Assembly: GCA_015484715.1 (NCBI GenBank)
Contig: WFUY01000146.1
Span: forward strand, 1 to 5,053
Source of the DNA: Thermoflexales bacterium
Lineage (GTDB): Bacteria; Chloroflexota; Anaerolineae; S140-20
Length of the DNA stretch: 5,053 nt
Direction of reading: 5' to 3'
The notes below the pieces were generated by a model. That model was not told the origin of the DNA, ran no database searches, and was given only the letters and a program-made list of their open reading frames with translations. A program made the position numbers and the translations under genes. Below are positions 1-3,821 of this stretch, piece after piece. Numbering within the stretch: position 1 is the stretch's first letter; the number at the start of each line of letters is the position of its first letter.

Positions 1-668
1 ACCAGGAAGGGGCCGTAGGGGATGGGGTCCTTCAAGGAGCGGAGCCGGGTCAGGAGGAGGAGGAGGCTGACGAAGCCGCCGGCGAAGAGGGTGACCAGGA
101 GGGCGACGACGACGCCGGGGAAGCCGCTGATGAGGCCGATGAAGGCGGCCAGCTTCACGTCGCCGGCCCCCATCCCGCCCGGATAGGCCAGGGCGGCCAG
201 GTAGAAGAAGAGGAAGCCGACCAGCCCCCCCACCAGCACCCGCTTCCAGGTCATCGCCGGCAGGAGGGGGGCGGTGACGAGGGCCAGCAGGATCGCCGGT
301 AGGATGACGACGTTGAGGATCAGTCGGTGCTCCAGGTCTATCACGGTGATCAGGGCCAGGATGACCCCGTAGAGGCTGACCAGCAGCAGGTGGAGGGTGG
401 GGCCGTAGAGGCCGTAGAGGTAGGCAAAGCCCAGGGCCAGGCTCAACTCCACGACGACGGAGCGCAGGGGGATGGGGGCGGTACAGGCAGGGCAACGCCC
501 CCGGCCCAGCAGGTAGCTCACGACGGCCAGCCAGTCAGCCGGCGGACGTGGGACGCCGCAGTAGGGGCATTGGGGACGCGCCGGGCGTCGTTCTCGGGGC
601 AAGGTGTCGGCCAGTCCGTTGACCAGGCCGCCCATCAGCAGCCCCAAAAGGCTGTAGAGCAGGATCAT
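1..668 (-). CDS. pilD: Prepilin peptidase (type IV leader peptidase, A24 family), C-terminus cut by window edge
   Basis: An inner-membrane aspartic protease that removes the short basic leader from type IV pilin-like or type II secretion pseudopilin precursors; many members also N-methylate the new N-terminus. Translating the minus strand from ATG 668 gives 222 complete codons to the window edge. A hydrophobic N-terminal helix (residues 1-20) is followed by a cytoplasmic four-cysteine module (CPYC at 34-37, CPAC at 59-62) typical of the family's zinc-binding N-terminal domain. Further membrane helices carry the two expected aspartates: D111 in VIDLEHRLI and D170 in GMGAGDVKLA (the GxGD motif). 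IPYGPFL at the edge matches the usual near-C-terminal motif, so probably only a short tail is missing. The start is supported by GGGAGAAGG just upstream of ATG (on the minus strand). A promoter lies at 745-771 and a leader of about 70 nt precedes the gene. No pilin or secretion ATPase gene is in view, so its substrates are unknown. Family assignment is secure; the symbol is the generic one. Confidence 0.95.
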   Translation of the reverse strand, partial: MILLYSLLGLLMGGLVNGLADTLPRERRPARPQCPYCGVPRPPADWLAVVSYLLGRGRCPACTAPIPLRSVVVELSLALGFAYLYGLYGPTLHLLLVSLYGVILALITVIDLEHRLILNVVILPAILLALVTAPLLPAMTWKRVLVGGLVGFLFFYLAALAYPGGMGAGDVKLAAFIGLISGFPGVVVALLVTLFAGGFVSLLLLLTRLRSLKDPIPYGPFL

Positions 669-702
669 CGCCTTCTCCCAAATACGCCGGTTGGGTGTAG
701 GA

Positions 703-731
703 GGCGTCTCCCGACGCCGACCAGGTGTCGG
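703..731 (-). promoter_or_regulatory. Two adjacent hairpins in the prepilin peptidase leader
   Basis: Two inverted repeats sit side by side. GGCGTC/GACGCC (703-708 with 713-718) encloses a 4-nt loop that reads GGGA, a GNRA-type tetraloop, in the minus-strand transcript. CCGAC/GTCGG (717-721 with 727-731) has a 5-nt loop. The stems share two bases, so both cannot form fully at once. They lie in the first part of the predicted leader RNA of the prepilin peptidase. The outer edges TAGG (698-701) and CCTA (737-740) are also inverted, so the segment may be a dispersed palindromic element rather than a dedicated regulator. The pairing is seen directly; any function is inference. Confidence 0.4.
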
Positions 732-744
732 GTTGCCCTAACGC

Positions 745-771
745 ATTATACCACCGACCGCCGTTTGACAA
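745..771 (-). promoter_or_regulatory. Sigma-70-type promoter for the prepilin peptidase
   Basis: On the minus strand a perfect TATAAT -10 box occupies 750-745. The best -35 is TTGTCA (771-766) with a 15-bp spacer, or TTTGTC (772-767) with 16 bp; both are shorter than the 17-bp optimum. Transcription would start near 738, leaving about 70 nt before ATG 668. The -35 element coincides with that of the opposing promoter. Confidence 0.6.
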
Positions 772-793
772 AAGTGGATGCTGGCAGTAGAAT
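765..793 (+). promoter_or_regulatory. Sigma-70-type promoter for the 801-1634 membrane protein
   Basis: A perfect TTGACA (765-770), a 17-bp spacer and TAGAAT (788-793, one mismatch to TATAAT) form a near-consensus promoter. The expected start point, 6 to 8 bases after the -10 box, is about 799-801, on or beside the ATG at 801. There is therefore no room for a ribosome binding site. This promoter fixes the gene start at 801 rather than at in-frame codons further upstream. Confidence 0.8.
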
Positions 794-800
794 CCCTGCT

Positions 801-1634
801 ATGTTCGAGCCCGAAACCCTTCCGACTCCCGATCGAGACCGGCTGAGCGTCCTGGTGGGCTTCATCCTGCTCACGCCGGTCCTCCTGCGCTTTGTCGAAC
901 TACCCCCCCGGACCTTCACGCTGATGGCGCTGGGGTCTCCCCTCTCTTTCACCCTGACCGGCCACTGGGTGCTGGCGACGGTGCTCCCCGCTCTGGCCTG
1001 CAGTGGGACGAACGCCGTGCTGCGCCTGCACCCGAGGATGCAGCAGCCCCATCGTCCCCCCTTCTACCTCTTCTGGCCCCTGCCCGGCCTCACCGCGCTG
1101 CTGGGGGCGGTGCTTTTGCCCCGCCTCTCCCCCTGGCCTCTCTGGTGGGGCGGCCTGCTCCTCCTGGGGGCCTTCCTGACCTTGGTGGTCATCGCCGAGT
1201 TTGGCGCGGTGGACCCGGACAGCTTCGGCTTTCCCCGCGCCCGCCTGGCCCTCAACGCCATCGCCTATGGCCTGGCCTTCATCGGCTTCACCCTCATCTA
1301 CGCCGCCCGGGTTCGGAGCCTGGTGACGGCCACGGCCACGCTGGGCGTCAGCCTGGTCCTGGCCTTTGAGCTGTTGAACACCACGGAGGCAGGGCAGCGG
1401 CGCAGTGGCCTATACGCCCTCCTCGTTGCCCTGCTGGTGGGGGAGAGCGCCTGGGCGTTGAACTACTGGACGATCAGCCCTTGGACCGGCGGGTTGCTCC
1501 TGCTGTTGCTCTTCTACCTGAGCGTGGGGATCGCGCAGCAGCACCTCCTGGAGCGGCTGAACCGCCGGGTTCTGGCCGAGTTCGCGGTGGTGGCGCTGGT
1601 CGCCCTGGCCCTCATCTTGGGGTTCAGCCTCTGA
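801..1634 (+). CDS. Polytopic integral membrane protein of unknown function, probably read from a leaderless mRNA
   Basis: A 277-residue protein I cannot assign to a characterised family. A short charged N-terminus (about residues 1-14) is followed by eight or nine hydrophobic segments at roughly 15-31, 40-62, 88-107, 113-134, 148-169, 172-192, 201-222, 228-245 and 259-275. Loops carry basic patches (RLHPRMQQPHR near 75-85; ERLNRR near 251-256) and an acidic-aromatic loop (DPDSFGF near 138-144). No nucleotide-binding, catalytic or transporter signature was recognised. The open frame continues upstream to 327, but that part is an antisense shadow of the prepilin peptidase. The promoter at 765-793 puts transcription initiation at this ATG, and the residues before it are low-complexity and soluble. 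The divergent arrangement with the prepilin peptidase hints at a shared cell-surface context, but this is only inference. Confidence 0.82.
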   Translation: MFEPETLPTPDRDRLSVLVGFILLTPVLLRFVELPPRTFTLMALGSPLSFTLTGHWVLATVLPALACSGTNAVLRLHPRMQQPHRPPFYLFWPLPGLTALLGAVLLPRLSPWPLWWGGLLLLGAFLTLVVIAEFGAVDPDSFGFPRARLALNAIAYGLAFIGFTLIYAARVRSLVTATATLGVSLVLAFELLNTTEAGQRRSGLYALLVALLVGESAWALNYWTISPWTGGLLLLLLFYLSVGIAQQHLLERLNRRVLAEFAVVALVALALILGFSL

Positions 1635-1647
1635 GGCTGCTCTCGCC

Positions 1648-1674
1648 GGCCACCGCTTCGGCCTTCGGGTGGCC
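1648..1674 (+). terminator. Hairpin after the 277-residue membrane protein gene, weak terminator candidate
   Basis: GGCCACC (1648-1654) and GGTGGCC (1668-1674) form a perfect 7-bp GC-rich stem around a 13-nt loop, 14 bases after the stop codon. A second short stem, CCCG/CGGG with loop ATAA, follows at 1675-1686. No run of T follows either stem, so this is not a classic Rho-independent terminator. It could be an mRNA 3'-end stabiliser or a Rho-associated stem. Confidence 0.3.
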
Positions 1675-1690
1675 CCCGATAACGGGTCGG

Positions 1691-1704
1691 TCTCCCCGGG
1701 GAGA
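1691..1704. repeat. Perfect 14-bp palindrome upstream of the promoter at 1723
   Basis: TCTCCCCGGGGAGA is its own reverse complement. It ends 18 bases before the -35 box at 1723, a usual distance for an activator or dimeric regulator site. It could equally be a tight hairpin belonging to the 3' end of the preceding transcript. The symmetry is seen directly; the role is inference. Confidence 0.4.
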
Positions 1705-1722
1705 GCCGGGCGATCATAGCTT

Positions 1723-1752
1723 TTGACAGGAAGGGCGACTACAGGGTATAAT
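1723..1752 (+). promoter_or_regulatory. Consensus sigma-70-type promoter for the 1908-3745 gene block
   Basis: Both hexamers match consensus exactly: TTGACA at 1723-1728 and TATAAT at 1747-1752, with an 18-bp spacer (one longer than optimal). Initiation is expected near 1758-1760, about 150 nt before the first credible start codon at 1908. Confidence 0.8.
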
Positions 1753-1758
1753 CCTCAG

Positions 1759-1907
1759 AGAGTGCTCGGAAACCTATCGTCGGCCGCCACCTGGCAACCG
1801 ATCGCCAGGCTAGGGGGCCTGCCCGCTCGAAGCGGACTATCCCAAGGCGGTTTGCCCGCACCTTGTCCTCTCGGCTCTGTAGCGGGCCCTCTGGAGGGAC
1901 AGCCACG
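1759..1907 (+). promoter_or_regulatory. Long structured 5' leader with a possible ribosome-site-masking helix
   Basis: About 150 nt of transcribed leader separate the promoter from GTG 1908 and contain no ATG. Several stems are visible: CCTGGC/GCCAGG (loop AACCGATC, 1790-1809), CCGCT/AGCGG (1823-1835), and AAGG-CGG with CCG-CCTT (1844-1864, two-base bulge). TTGTCC-TC (1863-1870) can pair with GAgGGAC-AG (1894-1902, one bulged G and one G-U pair), covering most of the GGAGGG ribosome binding site (1893-1898). That helix competes with the AAGG/CCTT stem for bases 1863-1864, so the two are mutually exclusive. It matches no riboswitch class I know. Pairings are read by eye; regulation is a hypothesis. 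Confidence 0.4.
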
Positions 1908-2315
1908 GTGCCCATCCGGCTCCTTGCTTTGCTGGCCGTCATTCTCGCGCTTCTATGGGCGTTCCTGATCTGGGCATTTGGGAAGCGACCGGCCCTGAGC
2001 CTCTTCGGGTTGGTACTCGTCTTCGCGGCCGTCCAGGTGCTCGGAAGCCGCTGGAGGCTTTCCCCGGTGTGGATATTCCTCGTGGACTTCGCCCTGATCA
2101 CCGTAACGGTGGGGTACTGGTTCCAGGCGAGCAGTGCGATGCCGTCTTGGAATGTCGTGTTTAGCGTGACGATCATGGTCGGTGTGGTAGCCATTGCGGC
2201 TGTGGCTCACGAACTGAACTACCCTGACGTCTGGGTGGCCCGGATGGACGGCCTTTTGGTGCTGGTCCTCAGCCTGATCTCCTTCATCCGGGCCGTGTGG
2301 AGAGGTGAAACGTGA
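1908..2315 (+). CDS. Small polytopic membrane protein of unknown function (135 aa)
   Basis: Starts at GTG 1908, nine bases after a strong GGAGGG ribosome site (1893-1898). The frame stays open further upstream to a TTG at 1863, but that extension would run through the ribosome site and adds a non-hydrophobic segment. About five hydrophobic helices are visible (roughly 4-24, 28-47, 53-72, 82-101, 113-131). A conserved-looking polar turn (HELNYPDVWVARMDG, 101-115) lies between the last two, and the C-terminus is short and basic (RAVWRGET). No family recognised. Its stop codon overlaps the start of the next gene by 4 bases (GTGA), so the two are probably made together and may form one membrane complex. 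Transcription is likely from the promoter at 1723. Confidence 0.78.
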   Translation: MPIRLLALLAVILALLWAFLIWAFGKRPALSLFGLVLVFAAVQVLGSRWRLSPVWIFLVDFALITVTVGYWFQASSAMPSWNVVFSVTIMVGVVAIAAVAHELNYPDVWVARMDGLLVLVLSLISFIRAVWRGET

Positions 2316-2656
2316 ACGATTTGCTCGTCCTGTTTCTGACCCAGCTTGCAGGACAATCCCCTCTCTTGCTCGCCTATCTCGTGGGGATCGTCCTCGCCTT
2401 GGCGTTTCGGCCTCGGTATCCACGTCCCTGCGCGTTCACGTTGGCCGCGATGGGGCTGCTGGTGCTGACCCTGCTCGGACAGACGCTTCTGGGTGCCTAC
2501 GTCGTCTACAGGGGGGCCGGCCTGACTTGGGAGGCCGGCAAGGTAGGGCGGGTGTTGATGGTCAACACGCTGGCTGGCTCCCTGATTCGGGCGCTGGCCC
2601 TCGGTCTCCTGCTGGCCGCCGTGTTCGTCGGTCGCGAGCCGGATGGAGGAGGATAA
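2312..2656 (+). CDS. Small membrane protein of unknown function (114 aa), translationally coupled to its upstream neighbour
   Basis: GTG 2312 overlaps the upstream stop as GTGA, and a GGAGAGG ribosome site (2299-2305) lies inside the end of the preceding gene. Three hydrophobic helices are visible at about 15-32, 41-66 and 83-106. Between the first two is a basic, proline-rich loop (FRPRYPRP, 32-39), and a soluble loop (YRGAGLTWEAGKVGR, 66-80) precedes the third. The C-terminus ends in acidic and glycine residues (EPDGGG). No signature of a known family was found. The overlap and shared character suggest it works with the 135-residue protein. A different frame (2305-2781) also stays open here, but it lacks hydrophobic periodicity and is an arginine-rich shadow. 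Confidence 0.78.
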   Translation: MNDLLVLFLTQLAGQSPLLLAYLVGIVLALAFRPRYPRPCAFTLAAMGLLVLTLLGQTLLGAYVVYRGAGLTWEAGKVGRVLMVNTLAGSLIRALALGLLLAAVFVGREPDGGG

Positions 2657-2783
2657 CGCGGTACACCTGCGTTCCCACAGCGTTCAGGAAGCGGGCGGCC
2701 CTTGTGGGGCTGCGTTGGGAGCTTTGTCGTCGGACGGTTGCGATCGCTTGGGAGCACGTTCCCCCGACCTTTGAGGCGTAAAG
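2657..2783. other. 127-bp gap between the small membrane genes and the broken coiled-coil gene
   Basis: No gene is supported here. A 7-bp stem with one G-U pair and a 5-nt loop (2695-2701 with 2707-2713) is the only clear structure. It is followed by GTTGGGAGCTTT rather than a T run, so it is a weak terminator or processing candidate. No convincing -10/-35 pair was found, so the next gene may be read through from 1723. GAGG at 2773-2776 is the ribosome site for ATG 2784. Confidence 0.35.
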
Positions 2784-3011
2784 ATGACCGTGAACCCTTC
2801 CCTTACAGCAGAAGAGAAAGCACGCCTCCTCCGGGCTCTACGCGAGGATGCGGCGTTCCGTGAAGCCGTCCAACGTATCCTGCTGGAGGCGATGCAATCC
2901 TCGGTGCAGGAACTTCGTGAGAGCATCCGAGACCTCTCCGACCGCCTCGACCATCTGGCTATGGTGGTGGAGGAGGGTTCAAGGCCGTCGGCGAAGCTCT
3001 CCACGAATTAA
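2784..3011 (+). CDS. 5' fragment of the frameshifted coiled-coil gene, as it would be translated (75 aa)
   Basis: Starts at ATG 2784 with GAGG seven bases upstream. Residues 1-64 are amphipathic helix rich in E, R and L and belong to the parent protein. The last 11 residues (GSRPSAKLSTN) come after the frame break and lose the helical pattern, as expected of out-of-frame readthrough to a chance stop. If expressed alone it would be a short helical peptide without the heptads or the C-terminal domain. Confidence 0.5.
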   Translation: MTVNPSLTAEEKARLLRALREDAAFREAVQRILLEAMQSSVQELRESIRDLSDRLDHLAMVVEEGSRPSAKLSTN

Positions 3012-3025
3012 CCCGGCAGGTCCAG

Positions 3026-3151
3026 GAGAACAGCCGGCAGATTGCCGAGAACAGCCGACTCATCGCCGAGAACACTCGGCAGATCGCCGAGAACGGCCGA
3101 CTCATTGCCGAGAACGGCCGGCAGATTGCCGAGAACGGCCGGCAGATCGCC
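3026..3151 (+). repeat. Six tandem 21-bp units encoding the heptad I-A-E-N-[S/T/G]-R-[Q/L]
   Basis: Units begin at 3026, 3047, 3068, 3089, 3110 and 3131. They read ENSRQIA, ENSRLIA, ENTRQIA, ENGRLIA, ENGRQIA and ENGRQIA in the frame of the 3' part. A diverged unit (ELTRQVQ) precedes them at 3005 and a non-matching heptad (ALTERME) follows at 3152. Q and L alternate for the first five units, giving a weak 42-bp higher period. Near-identical DNA implies recent unit duplication or strong conservation; because each unit is 21 bp, changes in copy number keep the frame. Confidence 0.9.
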
Positions 3152-3166
3152 GCGCTGACGGAGCGG

Positions 3167-3745
3167 ATGGAGCGGGTCGAGGCCCAGATCGCCAAGCTCA
3201 CGGGCGAAATCCGAGAACAACGGATTCGGCTCGACGACGTCTCCGGGGTTGCGGCCGAGGCCGGCGCTTATCGGGAGATCGGCATCTGGCTCCGGGGGCG
3301 TGGCGTGTCCATCGCCCGCGAGTACCTGCCGGGGGAACTGCAGGAGCACCTGAACGTGAGCTCCGTGCCCGATGGGGTGATGCTGCTCAAGACCGACTCA
3401 GGATACCGCTTCCTGGTGTACGAGGTGACGTTCACCATCGCGCTGCGCGATGTCCGGCGCATTGCCGAGTGGCTGAGGGCGTTCCGGGAGAAAGGGTGGC
3501 CCGCCATCGGGCTGGTCCACTTCCGGCGTGCGCTTCCCGAAGAGGACGTGACCCACTACATCACCGAGGATGGCCGAGAGGTTATCCACACCATCCCCGG
3601 GATGCGCACCCTGCGGGAGGAGGCGACCCGGGACGGGGTGCTCCTGATGCAACACGGGGCCTTTCCCTGGAGGCCCACCGACTGGCAGCCACCGGCAGCG
3701 ATAGCCGAGGTCCCCCCACCCCTTGCTTCGGCCTCCCGGTGGTAG
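3167..3745 (+). CDS. 3' fragment of the frameshifted gene: PD-(D/E)XK-like soluble domain (192 aa if started at 3167)
   Basis: ATG 3167 is the first standard start codon in this frame after the upstream stop at 2918. Its only ribosome-site candidate (GGAG, 3160-3163) is too close, so independent initiation looks poor. The fragment covers the end of the coiled coil (MERVEAQIAKLTGEIREQ) and the whole C-terminal domain. That domain has a helix with EIGIWLRGRG, then PDGVMLL, YRFLVYEVTF and a long helix DVRRIAEWLRAFREKGW, followed by AIGLVHFRRAL. This alpha-beta order matches restriction-endonuclease-like folds. Activity is doubtful because the usual lysine after the glutamate is threonine. Confidence 0.55.
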   Translation: MERVEAQIAKLTGEIREQRIRLDDVSGVAAEAGAYREIGIWLRGRGVSIAREYLPGELQEHLNVSSVPDGVMLLKTDSGYRFLVYEVTFTIALRDVRRIAEWLRAFREKGWPAIGLVHFRRALPEEDVTHYITEDGREVIHTIPGMRTLREEATRDGVLLMQHGAFPWRPTDWQPPAAIAEVPPPLASASRW

Positions 3746-3759
3746 ATGCTGTGAGTGCT

Positions 3760-3773
3760 CCAGGCGTGCCTGG
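3760..3773 (+). promoter_or_regulatory. Inverted repeat next to the ribosome site of the ABC exporter leader frame
   Basis: CCAGGC and GCCTGG (arms 3760-3765 and 3768-3773) are perfect complements around GT. As RNA this would be a 5-bp stem with a 4-nt loop whose right arm overlaps the first two bases of the GGGAAGG ribosome site (3772-3778). It could moderate access to that site or be an operator. No T run follows, so it is not a good terminator. Confidence 0.35.
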
Positions 3774-3785
3774 GAAGGCGCTGAG

Positions 3786-3821
3786 ATGATCCCGACCAAC
3801 GTGCTGCGGCCCTCCCGTTGA
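3786..3821 (+). CDS. Putative 11-residue leader peptide overlapping the ABC exporter start
   Basis: ATG 3786 follows a good ribosome site (GGGAAGG, 3772-3778, 7-base gap) and encodes MIPTNVLRPSR before TGA 3819-3821. The stop overlaps the exporter ATG as TGATG, a classic stop-restart arrangement. The exporter ATG has only pyrimidine-rich or GC sequence before it (GCGGCCCTCCCGTTG) and no ribosome site, so reinitiation from this short frame is the simplest way to load it. No attenuator structure or repeated regulatory codons were seen. It could be chance in a short interval, but start, spacing and overlap all fit. Confidence 0.45.
   Translation: MIPTNVLRPSR

Larger units (their letters stand above)
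2784..3745 (+). pseudogene. Frameshifted gene: coiled-coil protein with a PD-(D/E)XK-like C-terminal domain
   Basis: Two open frames join into one 320-residue protein if the ribosome, or the true sequence, shifts by -1 at about 2971-2978: ...VVEE (ending at 2975) then GFKAVG... (from 2975). One extra G in the GGG run would restore the frame. The first frame otherwise stops at 3011. The second is open from 2921 but has no ATG, GTG or TTG before 3167, so its heptad array would be untranslated without the join. Rejoined layout: helical N-terminus with a REDAAFREAVQRILL segment (1-40), coiled coil (about 40-155) with six near-identical heptads, then a soluble domain (about 160-310). PDG (D197), a beta strand and YEVTF (E214) there resemble a PD-(D/E)XK nuclease-fold core of the DUF3782-like coiled-coil type, but with T216 where lysine is usual. 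Function is unknown. It could be a real decayed gene, a sequencing error or recoding; a mutation or error is most likely. Confidence 0.72.

Noticed and set aside
327..800. Upstream in-frame extension of the 801-1634 gene (158 more residues).
   Set aside because: It is antisense to the prepilin peptidase, is Q/G/E-rich low-complexity sequence, and lies upstream of the promoter at 765-793.
1753..1907. The leader as a tRNA, SRP RNA, tmRNA, RNase P RNA or a known riboswitch.
   Set aside because: None of the diagnostic conserved segments of these RNAs (for example a T-loop, the SRP tetraloop core or the RNase P GAGGAAAGTCC segment) is present.
1723..1968. An 81-codon frame across the leader, including a GTG at 1762.
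   Set aside because: No ribosome site before the GTG, the frame overlaps the promoter, and the product is a low-complexity G/P/S/L string. The region is better explained as untranslated leader.
2305..2781. A 158-codon frame overlapping the 114-residue membrane protein.
   Set aside because: It is an arginine/glycine-rich shadow; the GTG 2312 frame has membrane helices, a ribosome site and a stop-start overlap.
2965..2985. Programmed -1 frameshifting as the preferred explanation of the frame break.
   Set aside because: No X-XXY-YYZ slippery heptamer in the right phase and no obvious downstream stem; only the Shine-Dalgarno-like AGGAGGG fits, so a one-base loss or sequencing error is preferred.
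3026..3151. The regularly repeated block as a CRISPR array or minisatellite.
   Set aside because: Units are contiguous 21-bp coding heptads with no unique spacers, and substitutions preserve a coiled-coil pattern.
2848..3789. A 313-codon plus-strand frame over the broken gene.
   Set aside because: It reads the 21-bp repeats as arginine/cysteine-rich strings and has no domain; the +1-shifted helical frames explain the region better.
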